Assembly (NCBI GenBank): GCA_021806235.1
Contig: JAJZXU010000002.1
Location: 31,325 to 95,324, forward strand
Reading direction: 5' to 3'
Length of the DNA stretch: 64,000 nt
DNA from: Thermoplasmata archaeon
GTDB lineage: Archaea > Thermoplasmatota > Thermoplasmata > Thermoplasmatales > Thermoplasmataceae
In this document: positions 8,488 to 18,099 of the stretch, piece by piece
Layout of the letters: every line of letters begins with the position of its first letter
Numbering within the stretch: the first letter of the stretch is position 1
Made by a program: the position numbers and the translations under genes
Notes under the pieces: generated by a model
Database searches by the model: none
The model's input: the letters and a program-made list of their open reading frames with translations, nothing else
Told to the model about the DNA's origin: nothing

Positions 8488-8576
8488 TCATTTATCATTT
8501 TAAATTCTTATAAAATATTTATTATAGTAAGATGAAAATTTAAAAATATTTATATTTTAACAAAAACTAAACAACG

Positions 8577-9059
8577 GTGAATTATACAATACCCATATTG
8601 TTAATCTTCGTTATATACATACTTATAAGAAGGGTACAGAGAGGATTAAAGGGAAGGCAATTCAAAATTGTAAGGTTATTTTCCCTACCACTTATTTACC
8701 TTTTATTATTACTATTCTTCCTTGCAGTATTCATGGATGATGTATACTATTTAACCATAATAATAGTTTTAATATTTGCAGGCATAACACCCGGATATAT
8801 TTATGGGGAGCAGGTATCATTTTTTATGAAGGACAATTTATTATATTATAAAAGATCTCCATATATACTGGTTACATGGGTCGTAACATTTATGGGAAGA
8901 ATTATACTGGAAATAGTTTATCCATATAATATAACAGCAGATTTTATTGTTGATGCTTTACTGGCAGTAACACTGGGATTAATAATAGGGGAGTCAGTAA
9001 AAACCTATTATAAATACAGGGAATATATAAATGACAAAAATTCAATTATAGGTTTATAG
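8577..9059 (+). CDS. Multi-spanning membrane protein, CcdC/DUF1453-like
   Basis: 160 residues starting at GTG, with about four to five hydrophobic spans (residues 5-16, 38-52, 57-75, 98-113 and 122-142) and a positively charged loop (R-R-V-Q-R-G-L-K-G-R) after the first. The pattern and G-x-x-x-G-E-Q/E-S segments resemble the DUF1453/CcdC family, which has no firm function. A TATA-like TTTAAAAATATTTATATTTT lies just upstream. It overlaps the convergent glycosylase gene by 14 bases. Confidence 0.6.
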   Translation: MNYTIPILLIFVIYILIRRVQRGLKGRQFKIVRLFSLPLIYLLLLLFFLAVFMDDVYYLTIIIVLIFAGITPGYIYGEQVSFFMKDNLLYYKRSPYILVTWVVTFMGRIILEIVYPYNITADFIVDALLAVTLGLIIGESVKTYYKYREYINDKNSIIGL

Positions 9060-9744
9060 AATTGTATTTACAGCTTTTATTTAAAAAACACTGTCTGCAT
9101 ACAGGTTTTTTCCTGCAATAATCCTTTGATATTTCAACTATCATGCCATGTAAATTTTTCAATTCATAATTATATTTAAATTCATTTTCAATTATATCCC
9201 TTAATTCATTACGCTTTAAATCTATATTTAAATATCTTTTAAAAAATCTGAATGTGTAACTATCTATTACAAAAACATGGTAATCCAGGGCATATAGCAT
9301 TATGGATTCCATGGTTTCGTTGCCAACGCCCCTTAAATTTATTATAAATTTTAACGTTTCATCCCTATTTTTATTCTTCATATTATTTATATTTCCATAT
9401 TTTTCAATAATGCTTTTTGAAACATTCATTAAATATTTGCCCTTTGTATTATAGAAACCAGAACTTTTTATTAAATTTTTTAAATTATCCTCATCAAGTT
9501 TTACAATATCATTCAGTGTTTTTATATTATTCTCCTTCAAATTTTTTATTGATTTCTCAACATTTTTCCATGAAGTATTCTGTGTTAATATACACCCCAT
9601 TACTGTTTCATCATCATTTTCTGATGGCCACCACCCCAGATCTCCATAGTAGCTGTATAAATCCCTGTATAGCTTTTTGAACACAGATGATAATATAATA
9701 TTATTATAATATATTATCCTGAATTGAGTTATTAAAGAAGACAA
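9046..9744 (-). CDS. HhH-GPD DNA glycosylase, endonuclease III-related (MagIII/COG2231-like)
   Basis: 232 residues. The helix-hairpin-helix is R-G-V-G-N-E-T, followed by the catalytic-aspartate segment V-I-D-S-Y-T-F-R-F. The lysine that makes endonuclease III a lyase (G-V-G-x-K-T) is replaced by Glu, as in the MagIII/COG2231 group, so a monofunctional glycosylase on alkylated or damaged bases is likely. An iron-sulfur cluster loop is visible at the C-terminus: C-R-K-K-P-V-C-R-Q-C-x5-C, one residue shorter in the first gap than classic Nth. The first ~18 residues look non-conserved and a later start is possible. Confidence 0.82.
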   Translation of the reverse strand: MSSLITQFRIIYYNNIILSSVFKKLYRDLYSYYGDLGWWPSENDDETVMGCILTQNTSWKNVEKSIKNLKENNIKTLNDIVKLDEDNLKNLIKSSGFYNTKGKYLMNVSKSIIEKYGNINNMKNKNRDETLKFIINLRGVGNETMESIMLYALDYHVFVIDSYTFRFFKRYLNIDLKRNELRDIIENEFKYNYELKNLHGMIVEISKDYCRKKPVCRQCFLNKSCKYNSINL

Positions 9745-9864
9745 TGATCCAGTAAATGTGGGTATAAATAATAACTATAATTTCTGTGCAACTAAGGGCG
9801 CATCTTAAATTTTTATTAATCCGATAAACAATAAAGTATATTTAATTATAATATATTTTGATTT

Positions 9865-10827
9865 ATGGAATATACAACAATAGGGAATACAGATTTAAAA
9901 GTATCAAAACTATGCCTCGGTGGCATGTCATTCGGTAATTCAAAATGGATGGCGGATGAAGAAAATTCAATAAAAATTATTAAGAAAGCAATAGACTATG
10001 GTATAAACTATATAGACACTGCAAACATTTATTCAGGTGGTAAATCCGAGGAAATAATAGGGAAAGCAATAGATGGTTACCGTGATAATTTAATAATCTC
10101 AACAAAGGGTGCAGGAAAAATGAATGATTTTTATTACGGTTTCAATAATAAATACCTAAATAAAGCAATAAATGACAGCCTAAAAAGATTGAAAACTGAT
10201 TATACTGATATTTATTATTTACACACAATGCTTGATAATGTGGATATGGAAAGCACATTGAAACTGCTGGATAATAATATAAAAAACAATAAAATAGGTT
10301 ATCTTGGTGCAAGCAATTTCTCGGGGTATCAATTAGCAGAATTTTTTACAATATCTGATAAATTATTCAATAACAGAATAGAAATAGTACAGAATCATTA
10401 TAATGCGGTTTACAGGGAAGATGAAAGAGAGGTAATACCATTCTGTAAAAAGAAAAATATTACCTATTCTCCATTTTCACCACTGGCCGCAGGGTTTTTA
10501 TCGGGCAAATATAAGAGGAATGAAAATAATGAAAGTACCAGAACAGAATCATATCCCGTAATGAAGAAAAGATATTTTAAAGATTATGATTTTGATGTTC
10601 TTGATAATATAATTGAAATATCCAAGGAAAAGGGGGTTAAACCGGTAAATATTGCTCTAGCATATATAATTAAAAAGGGTTTTCTACCAGTAATCGGTGT
10701 TAATAAACCTGAATACTTTGAGGATAATATAAATTCACTGGATGTAAATTTAAATGATGACGATATGGGAAGAATAGATGAAAGATATGTTCCACACAAT
10801 ATAATAAAGGGCACTGCCGGATATTAA
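9865..10827 (+). CDS. Aldo/keto reductase
   Basis: 320 residues of the AKR TIM-barrel family. The catalytic tetrad is visible as Asp51 and Tyr56 (I-D-T-A-N-I-Y-S-G-G), Lys81 (S-T-K-G) and His120 (Y-Y-L-H). The C-terminal NADPH-binding segment P-V-I-G-V-N-K is present. Reduces aldehydes or sugars with NADPH; the substrate is not predictable. TATA-like TTTAATTATAATATATTTTG precedes the ATG closely, so it is probably a leaderless single gene. Its stop abuts the stop of the convergent MarC gene. Confidence 0.9.
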   Translation: MEYTTIGNTDLKVSKLCLGGMSFGNSKWMADEENSIKIIKKAIDYGINYIDTANIYSGGKSEEIIGKAIDGYRDNLIISTKGAGKMNDFYYGFNNKYLNKAINDSLKRLKTDYTDIYYLHTMLDNVDMESTLKLLDNNIKNNKIGYLGASNFSGYQLAEFFTISDKLFNNRIEIVQNHYNAVYREDEREVIPFCKKKNITYSPFSPLAAGFLSGKYKRNENNESTRTESYPVMKKRYFKDYDFDVLDNIIEISKEKGVKPVNIALAYIIKKGFLPVIGVNKPEYFEDNINSLDVNLNDDDMGRIDERYVPHNIIKGTAGY

Positions 10828-11430
10828 TTATTTTATTACACTTAATGCTATCAGTGCATCAATGAAATACTGTATTGCAAAGCCAGCTACCAAAAGGCCA
10901 AAGATCCTGGTTATTGCTGTCATTACTTTATCCCCTATTAGTTCCAGAATTTTTGCCGAAAAAATAAAGAATATATAAACAATAGCAAGAACAAGCAATG
11001 CTGAGACTACTGTCAGAACCCTTGTTTCATATGAACCCTTCATCAGTATTATTACCAGCGATATGGCTCCGGGTCCAGCTAAAAATGGTGTTGCAAATGG
11101 GACTATACCCATATTCTGTGTGTTTTCTGTTGTTGTATCAGGTTTTGCACCCTCCCTTACCATCTCTATTCCCATCAGCAACAATATTATACCCCCGGCT
11201 ATTTCCAGGGCTTCTATTGATATTCCGAAAAACTGTATTACTATATCCCCTACCAGTGCAAATAACATTATTATAACTGTAGCATATATAACTGCATCCC
11301 TGGCTATTGACCTTCTCGTAACCCTGTTAAAAGACCCTGTCATAGCAACAAAAATTGCCAGGGTGCCGAATGGGTCTATTACAACAAGTAATGGCATGAA
11401 TACCTTAAGAAAGTCAACAATTAACGACAT
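10828..11430 (-). CDS. MarC-family membrane protein (UPF0056)
   Basis: 200 residues with six predicted spans. Family landmarks include F-x-V-I-D-P-F-G near 16-22, F-A-L-V-G with G-x-x-I-x-x-F-F-G-I-S following, G-G-I-I-L-L-L-M-G near 80, and P-F-A-T-P-F-L-A-G-P-G-A-I near 112-124. MarC proteins were once linked to multiple antibiotic resistance but their transport role is unproven. Length and topology match the family. Confidence 0.85.
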   Translation of the reverse strand: MSLIVDFLKVFMPLLVVIDPFGTLAIFVAMTGSFNRVTRRSIARDAVIYATVIIMLFALVGDIVIQFFGISIEALEIAGGIILLLMGIEMVREGAKPDTTTENTQNMGIVPFATPFLAGPGAISLVIILMKGSYETRVLTVVSALLVLAIVYIFFIFSAKILELIGDKVMTAITRIFGLLVAGFAIQYFIDALIALSVIK

Positions 11431-11503
11431 ACCGGTATATAGTAATTAAATATATTAACATATATAAGGAAAGAATATTATATACATTTTTTATATAGCT
11501 CTG

Positions 11504-12643
11504 ATGAAAGTACTTATTTTAGGTATTGATGGGTATATAGGATTTCCACTGGCATTGAGATTAATTGATAACGGTGTAGATGTTTATGGCGCAGATAATT
11601 TCTACACAAGAAAAAGGGTAAGGGAAGTAAAATCAAAATCGGCAATCAGGATAAATTCCATGGATGAAAGAATATCAAAACTAAATAACAGAATAAAATT
11701 TTATAGGGGGGATGTGAGCAATTCCAAATTTGTTTACGATTTAATAAGGGACATAAAGCCGGATGCAGTAGTTCATCTGGCAGAGCAGAGAAGTGCACCA
11801 TATTCCATGATTTCCCTGAAAACCGCAAATGAAACCTTAGAAAAAAATATTAAGAGCACAATGAATATCATTTATGCGGTTAAGGATTTAAAAAGAGATA
11901 CACACATAGTAAAATTAGGATCTATGGGAGAGTATGGAACACCGAATATAGATATTCCAGAGGGATTTTTTGATGTAAATTATAATAATAGAAACGATTA
12001 TATGGTTTTTCCAAGGATGGGACAGTCATGGTACCATCTATCAAAGGTATTTGACACATATAACCTGATCCTGGCTAATAAAATATGGGATTTAAACGTT
12101 TCAGATGTTATGCAGGGTGTTGTTTACGGATCAAGGACAAGAGAGATAAATAAATATGGTTTATTCACAAGGTTTGATATAGATGAGGTTTATGGTACAG
12201 TATTGAATAGATTTGTTGCGGAATCAGTTATAGGAGACCCATTAACGGTTTACGGTGAGGGTAACCAGAAAAGAACATTCCTATCCTTAGAGGACAGTAT
12301 TTACTGCCTAAATCTAATTTTAAATAATCCACCGGATCATGAATATAAGGTTTATAATCAATTTGATGAATATTATTCCTTAAATTATCTGGCAGGCAGA
12401 GTAAAGGAATACGCCGATGAGATATTGGACAAAAATGTTAAAATAGACCATCTAGAAGATCCTAGGATCGAATCAGGAAATCATTATTACAATCCTGTGA
12501 ATGAAAATCTTAAAAAAATAGGGTACAGAAGACAGAGGTCACTGGACGAAGAGATCCCATTAATGCTGAAGGATTTAAACAGTAATAAAAACAGGTTATT
12601 ATCCTTAAGAAATACAGTAAGGCCAAAAACATTATGGAAATAA
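11504..12643 (+). CDS. agl3: UDP-sulfoquinovose synthase (Agl3/SQD1-like)
   Basis: 379 residues of the extended short-chain dehydrogenase family. The NAD loop is G-I-D-G-Y-I-G at 7-13, the active-site Y-H-L-S-K is at 177-181, and SQD1-specific segments are present: A-E-Q-R-S-A-P-Y-S-M at 93-102, Y-G-T-P-N near 144, and Q-G-V-V-Y-G. SQD1/Agl3 converts UDP-glucose plus sulfite to UDP-sulfoquinovose. In thermoacidophilic archaea the product goes into N-linked glycans of surface proteins. The convergent neighbour is a sugar nucleotidyltransferase, consistent with a sugar-nucleotide locus. A TATA box (TTTATATAG) lies just before the ATG. Confidence 0.88.
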   Translation: MKVLILGIDGYIGFPLALRLIDNGVDVYGADNFYTRKRVREVKSKSAIRINSMDERISKLNNRIKFYRGDVSNSKFVYDLIRDIKPDAVVHLAEQRSAPYSMISLKTANETLEKNIKSTMNIIYAVKDLKRDTHIVKLGSMGEYGTPNIDIPEGFFDVNYNNRNDYMVFPRMGQSWYHLSKVFDTYNLILANKIWDLNVSDVMQGVVYGSRTREINKYGLFTRFDIDEVYGTVLNRFVAESVIGDPLTVYGEGNQKRTFLSLEDSIYCLNLILNNPPDHEYKVYNQFDEYYSLNYLAGRVKEYADEILDKNVKIDHLEDPRIESGNHYYNPVNENLKKIGYRRQRSLDEEIPLMLKDLNSNKNRLLSLRNTVRPKTLWK

Positions 12644-13351
12644 TTTCCTGTAATATTTATAGGTTCTCTCAAGAATTTTATAATAATTATTGCTATTTCC
12701 AATGCTTGCCCATTCATACCTATTTATTTTAACATAATTTGTTTTTATGCTATTTCTGATCATTTCATTTATTGCAGGCGTCAGTTCCGCGTATTTTATA
12801 TAATCAAATATTTCATTTTTCAGGAGATAAAATGCGGCCAGTGCATAGTTAGATTCTGGTTTTTCAGGTTTTTCATCAACCCGTAATATATAATCCCTAT
12901 TTACTGTTGCAATGCCATAGTTTTCAGGATTATTTACCCTCATCAATGTCAGGACATTATGCTTTTTACTGTTATATATATCAATTACATCTTTTACCTT
13001 TTTTGAATTTAATATAATTCCATCTCCGGCATTCAGGATAAAATCATTTTTGATATAATCCTTTGCCAGCAACACTGCTTTTCCAAAGCCCCCAGCTCTA
13101 TTCTGGTATATAAATTCTATATTATAATTCAATGATTTTAAATAATTCCCGGTGTAACTATCATTTTTATTTAAAATTACAAAGAATTTTTTTATATTAA
13201 CTCTACTTAAATTATATATTATGCAGTCCAGCATTGGCCTTAAAACAATTTTTTCATTCCTTATTGAATATACGGGCAACATTTCCTTTCTCATATTTTC
13301 AGGTAAATTGGCTCTTGTGCCTTTTCCTGCAGCTGTAATCAATGCATCCAT
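12632..13351 (-). CDS. Sugar-1-phosphate nucleotidyltransferase (glucose-1-phosphate uridylyltransferase-like)
   Basis: 239 residues with the GT-A nucleotidyltransferase signature A-A-G-K-G-T-R-A at 7-14, Lys22 (R-K-E-M-L-P), A-G-D-G-I near 109-113 for metal and nucleotide, and V-D-E-K-P-E-K-P near 152. This is the class that makes UDP- or dTDP-glucose from NTP and sugar phosphate. It overlaps the convergent agl3 gene by 12 bases. Supply of UDP-glucose for Agl3 is a reasonable inference, but the nucleotide cannot be read from the sequence. Confidence 0.8.
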   Translation of the reverse strand: MDALITAAGKGTRANLPENMRKEMLPVYSIRNEKIVLRPMLDCIIYNLSRVNIKKFFVILNKNDSYTGNYLKSLNYNIEFIYQNRAGGFGKAVLLAKDYIKNDFILNAGDGIILNSKKVKDVIDIYNSKKHNVLTLMRVNNPENYGIATVNRDYILRVDEKPEKPESNYALAAFYLLKNEIFDYIKYAELTPAINEMIRNSIKTNYVKINRYEWASIGNSNNYYKILERTYKYYRKLFP

Positions 13352-13402
13352 TATGGTTTATTATAATATAATTATTAATACCTTTTTAGCATTTATAGTA
13401 CA

Positions 13403-14338
13403 ATGGAATGTTCAATATGCAATAATAAAGCTGTATACGAGGTAAAATATAATGGTTCATTTCTATGCAAAAAGCATTTCATAGAATATGTTGAAAAAAG
13501 AGTGAAACGGGAAATAAGAAATCAGATGGATTTCAATAAAAAAAATATAAAAATATCTGTTGCAATTTCCGGTGGAAAGGATAGCTCGGCAACATTATAC
13601 CTGTTAAATAAAATACTTGGCAGTAGAAGAAACCTTGAATTAAAAGCATTTACAGTTGATGAGGGTATAGCAGATTACAGAAGCTCAGGGCTGGAAAAGG
13701 CAAAAAAACTATGTGATTCATTAAAGATTGAGCATGAAGTTATATCGTATAAGGAAAATTTCGGTTATACCCTTGATGAGATAATGGAAATAGATAAAAA
13801 AACAATTTCCTGTTCACACTGTGGTCCCATGAGAAGGAATTTAATGAATAAAATATCGGAATATAACAAATCTGATTATGTTGCCCTGGGCTTAAATTTA
13901 GACGACTACGCCCAGTCGATTTTAATGAATATTGCCAGGGGTGATGTATCAAGATATATTAGAATGGCTCCACATGCCTATGTCAGGGAGGGTTTAGTTC
14001 CAAGGATATTGCCCCTAAGAAAAATACCTGAAAAGGAAGTTGTTTTATATTCCATATTAAATGGCATAGACTTCGACCATAGCTGGTGCCCCTATTATAA
14101 CATGGCACAGAGAAATACATACAGGGATATAATAGATAAACTCGAAAGGGAAACACCAGGAACGAAATATGCAGTAGTAAAATTCTTCGATGAAACCAGG
14201 CAGCCTCTGAGAGAATATTATAAACAGGAAGATATAAAATTAAACAAATGTAAAATATGTGGCTCACCAACGGCAGGAGATGTATGTGAGGTCTGTAAGG
14301 ATCTTGAAAATATAAAAAAACTGGAAGTAAAACCATAG
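13403..14338 (+). CDS. tRNA 2-thiouridine synthesis protein, Ncs6/TtuA/CTU1 family
   Basis: 311 residues. It has an N-terminal zinc site (C3, C6, C22, H25), a PP-loop S-G-G-K-D-S at 56-61 that adenylates the tRNA, C137-x-x-C140 plus a later Cys in S-W-C-P-Y-Y that bind the [4Fe-4S] cluster in TtuA, and a C-terminal zinc ribbon C-K-I-C ... C-E-V-C. It thiolates U34 or U54 of tRNA using a sulfur carrier such as SAMP. All ligands are present. tRNA-Ile follows 37 bases downstream on the same strand. Which position is modified cannot be told. Confidence 0.88.
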   Translation: MECSICNNKAVYEVKYNGSFLCKKHFIEYVEKRVKREIRNQMDFNKKNIKISVAISGGKDSSATLYLLNKILGSRRNLELKAFTVDEGIADYRSSGLEKAKKLCDSLKIEHEVISYKENFGYTLDEIMEIDKKTISCSHCGPMRRNLMNKISEYNKSDYVALGLNLDDYAQSILMNIARGDVSRYIRMAPHAYVREGLVPRILPLRKIPEKEVVLYSILNGIDFDHSWCPYYNMAQRNTYRDIIDKLERETPGTKYAVVKFFDETRQPLREYYKQEDIKLNKCKICGSPTAGDVCEVCKDLENIKKLEVKP

Positions 14339-14375
14339 AAATATTTATTAAATTTCTAAGGATAGGGGTCAGTAT

Positions 14376-14450
14376 GGGGCTGTAGCTTAGCTTGGTTGGA
14401 GCACCCGGCTGATAACCGGGAGGTCACCGGTTCAAATCCGGTCAGCCCCA
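14376..14450 (+). tRNA. tRNA-Ile (GAT)
   Basis: A complete cloverleaf of 75 bases. The acceptor is GGGGCTG/CAGCCCC with discriminator A, the anticodon stem CCCGG/CCGGG encloses loop CTGATAA (anticodon GAT), and the T arm is ACCGG-TTCAAAT-CCGGT. CCA is not encoded beyond the first bases of the flank. Confidence 0.95.
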
Positions 14451-14529
14451 TTTATAGCTATAAACAAGTCTTTATGTCTTGGGAATTCCGCGTAAACTTT
14501 TTGATTACAGGAACAAAAAAACTTAATAA

Positions 14530-17244
14530 ATGGAATATTATATAATCAATGTGGTTAACCAAAAGGATGGTAAAGATAACCGGTCAAAATCAGTAAATCC
14601 CCATGACTCTGTGAGTATCTCAAAACGTTCTATACAGTCCATTCTTGAAGATACTGGAACTAATCCTGGCAAGGGACTTACATCTGAGGAAAGCAGGAAA
14701 CAACTATCAATTTATGGAAGCAATAAACCCGTTGAAACCAGAAGGCATGGTCTATTGTGGCTGGCACTCCAGCAGATAAGGGAACCTATGATTCTAATTC
14801 TGGTAATAATCGCTGCTATATATGCCTTTATTGGGAAACCTGAGGACATTATTACAATTATCGTAATAATAGTAATTATAATTGCCACCGAAACATATAC
14901 TGTAAACAGAGCCCGAAAATCACTGGATGCATTAAGAAAATTTGCATCTCCAACATGCATGGCAGTAAGAGATGGAAAACAAAAAGAAATCACAACTGCG
15001 GACATAGTTCCGGGTGATATTCTGCTTATTGCCGCTGGTGACAGGGTAGCTGCAGACGCAAGACTCATAGAGGATTATGGGCTGAAGATAGACGAATCCT
15101 CACTTACAGGAGAATCATTCCCCGTGATAAAGGATTCAGAAAAAATTCCAACAAGCTCTGCCGTTGCCGATCTTAACAACATGATATTTTCCGGGACGCT
15201 GATCATTCAAGGTTCTGGAAGAGCGGTCGTAACAGCTACAGGAAAGAGCACCGAAATAGGTAAAATAACCCAACTTCTTGAAAACCAGGAAATTGAGAAA
15301 ACCCCACTTACCAGAGCAATGAACAAAATAATAATCATCCTTGCTTTTATTGCAGTTTTTTTCAGTATTTTTATTCCACTGATCGGTTATATTAGGGGCT
15401 TTGGTCTCAAAAGCATGATGCTTATTGGGCTATCACTTGCCTTTGCTATAGTTCCTGAGGAGTTGCCAGTAGTTATTTCCCTGACCTTTGCACGCGGAGC
15501 ATACACACTAACCCGTAAGAATGTAATAGTGAAAAATCTTAAGGCCACAGAGATACTTGGAAATGTTACAGTAATTGCAACCGACAAAACAGGTACGCTT
15601 ACCGAGAATAAAATGAGCGTAAGCCACACATATGATTTGGATAGCGGAGTCCGGAATTCTAATTTTTACAATAAATTTCTATCGGAAAGTGCTTTATTAG
15701 CCACTGGAAACTTGATTGGAGGTCGCGAAGCAGCATTGGGTCATAGGGATCCTATGGAAGTTGCGGTATATAAATGAGTCGCCGGGCAGGAATTCAATAT
15801 GGCTGATATCAGTAACTCTTTCAAACCGGTGGATCAGTTTGGATTTGACAACAGGCTCAAGCTTGCCACGTACCTTTACTCACATTCTGGCTCATACTCG
15901 GTATATATAAGCGGTGCGCCCGAAGCAGTTATTGAGAAATCTAAATGCATTTCAAAATCTGGAATTATAACGGAAATCAACGACTCTGATAAATTGTCCA
16001 TAATCTCGGCACTTGATCAATTTTCAGAAATGGGCGAGCGGACGATAGGTATAGCTTACGCTCATGGAAGGAAAAGAGAAACTGAGAGAAGTAATCTGGA
16101 AATGGAACTAACGTTTATAGGACTTATCAGCTTCATGGACCCACCAAGAAGGGAAATAAAGAAATCAATAATGGAATGCCAGGAAGCCGGAATCAGAGTC
16201 CTGATGATCACAGGAGATCATCCAAAGACAGCGATATCCATTGCAAAACAGATTGGAATTAACAATTCGTTTGAGGCTATAACTGGATCCGAGCTGAAAC
16301 AAATGAGTGATAATCAGGTTTTGGATGCAACAAAAAAAACCACAATTTTTGCCAGAATAACATCCGAAGATAAACTGCGGATTGTGAATTTATTGGAGTC
16401 AACTGGGGAAACTGTTGCCGTTACCGGAGATGGGGTAAACGATGCACCGGCTCTACGGTCAGCCAAAATTGGAATAGCCATGGGAATACGTGGAACAGAC
16501 GTTGCAAAGGAATCATCCGACATAATACTTGCTGATGACAATTTTTCTACAATTGTGAAAGCGATTCAGATTGGAAGGCAGATAAATCAAACTCTCAGGA
16601 AAAGTGTTACTTTTTACGTCACTGTCCAGTTTGCACTGGTAAGTATGTTTTTGGTACCACTTGCACTCTCTCTTCCATTCCCCCTTTCCCCAATTCAGAT
16701 AGTTATCATAGAATTCCTCATGGATATTGGTGCACTATGGGGATTCACATCAGAGCCGCCAGAAGAAGGGCTTATGGAGGGAACTCCAAGGAACACGCAA
16801 AATAGATTTATTGATGCGAGAATGAAAAAAAATATTGCGATGGCAACTGTGGGCCTGGTTATAGCGGTTATGGGACTTTATATATATACAATATACACCT
16901 CAGAAAACATCATTGAGGCCCAGGCAATAGCATTTTCCACATGGGTTCTGTCTCAGGTTGTATTTGCACAGAATATGAGAACAGAGAGCGAATCTGTAAT
17001 AAGGAGGGGATTTTTTTCAAACCTCCCGCTACTTATCTGGGCAGTTGCTGTGATTTTTGTGTTTATCCTTATTGCATTTTTCCCTGTACTGGAGGTCATC
17101 ACACGTACATCATATATAACATACCGGGATTGGTTACTGATAATACCTGCCGCAATAGCTTCAACTTCCTGGATGGAAATATTCAAATTCCGCAATAAAG
17201 AAGGAAACAAGCATCAGAATCCTGGGCGAATAAATACAATATAA
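14530..17244 (+). pseudogene. P-type cation ATPase (Ca2+/Mg2+-transporting type) with one in-frame TGA
   Basis: The gene spans 904 codons in one frame, broken only by TGA at 15775-15777 (codon 416). It contains an N-terminal cation-ATPase domain, T-G-E-S at 193-196, P-E-E-L-P-V in a membrane helix, the phosphorylation site D-K-T-G-T-L-T (Asp352), and, after the stop, G-A-P-E, M-I-T-G-D-H, T-G-D-G-V-N-D-A-P and a C-terminal membrane bundle. Every catalytic motif is intact, so one base change (for example TGG or CGA to TGA) or a sequencing error explains the break. Reinitiation at ATG 15799 would give only the C-terminal half. Codon use is more GC-rich than in neighbours, hinting at transfer. 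Confidence 0.85.
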
Positions 17245-17270
17245 AACACGTATAATAGAGGTAATTCTCA

Positions 17271-17714
17271 TTGCCGATCAGAAATAAAATTGTCCTGATA
17301 ACCAATATCATTCGTGGTTCTAAATATTCCATAGTTAGTATCATAAGCTTTGGCATAGAGGAGGGGGTACTGGCCGCAGTATTGTATTCGGTTGGATTGG
17401 GCTACATCATCCTAGCAAACATTGCAGCTATATTCATTAGCGTTGCATTCAGTTTCTTCATGAATGAATGGTGGGTAGTCAAGAATGAGGGATATCATGG
17501 AATGGGGATGGCAGGACTTATAGTAAGGATGCTAAAGTTCCAGGCGATCTACGCTTTTGGGAGTGCTGTAGGAGTAATAACCCAGCTTATTATCTATCAT
17601 TTCTCTGGTATAAATCCAGTGATAGCTAATATAGGAGGTGCAATTATAGCATATCCAATAAATTATGTATTTAGCCTGCTCATTGTTTGGAAGATTAGGA
17701 TCTGGAAAGAATGA
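17271..17714 (+). CDS. GtrA-family membrane protein
   Basis: 147 residues from TTG, with four hydrophobic spans (roughly 20-40, 45-65, 84-107 and 115-138) and the GtrA landmark F-F-M-N-E-W-W between spans 2 and 3. GtrA proteins are thought to help flip or position polyprenyl-linked sugars across membranes for cell-surface glycosylation. It lies 26 bases after the ATPase gene in the same orientation and shares its composition, so both may have come in together. No glycosyltransferase partner is adjacent. Confidence 0.75.
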   Translation: MPIRNKIVLITNIIRGSKYSIVSIISFGIEEGVLAAVLYSVGLGYIILANIAAIFISVAFSFFMNEWWVVKNEGYHGMGMAGLIVRMLKFQAIYAFGSAVGVITQLIIYHFSGINPVIANIGGAIIAYPINYVFSLLIVWKIRIWKE

Positions 17715-18099
17715 CTGGGTGCATAAAAATAAACTGCGTTGCATAACCAAGTATGTGTCTTCATTGATAATGGCAACGTAAAAATTATAACGTATATTAC
17801 ATAAAATTCGATACCGATAGTGGCAATAACAACTCTAACAATAGCAAATGCAATTATGACGGCTATCACCGATCTTTCAATTATAAACCTTCATTTCGAA
17901 TGTATATATTTCCTATTTTTTTATTTACCCCCTACTTATTGAGGAAATTTCGGACATTTTCTAACAGCTCCTGTTTACTGATGTGATCCGTTAATTTGTT
18001 GCTGGTACCATGAGTAAATGTTTCCGTTGCAGAGATGTAAAATAACTGGTTTATGAAGCAAATCCATATACAAAAGCATAAAAAAGAGCATCAGAAATT
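17715..18099. other. Intergenic gap with possible minus-strand gene remnants
   Basis: No intact gene. On the minus strand about 55 codons are open to a TAG near 17937, with coding-like residues ending H-I-S-K-Q-E-L-L-E-N-V-R-N-F-L-N-K; this looks like the tail of a lost gene. A hydrophobic minus-strand frame (ATG 17869) begins M-I-A-V-I-I-A-F-A-I-V and may be another remnant. Neither is recognisable. Confidence 0.35.

Noticed and set aside
14530..17244. Selenocysteine at the in-frame TGA of the P-type ATPase
   Set aside because: No selenocysteine-insertion structure is evident, the site is not a known selenoprotein position, and this lineage is not known to make selenoproteins.
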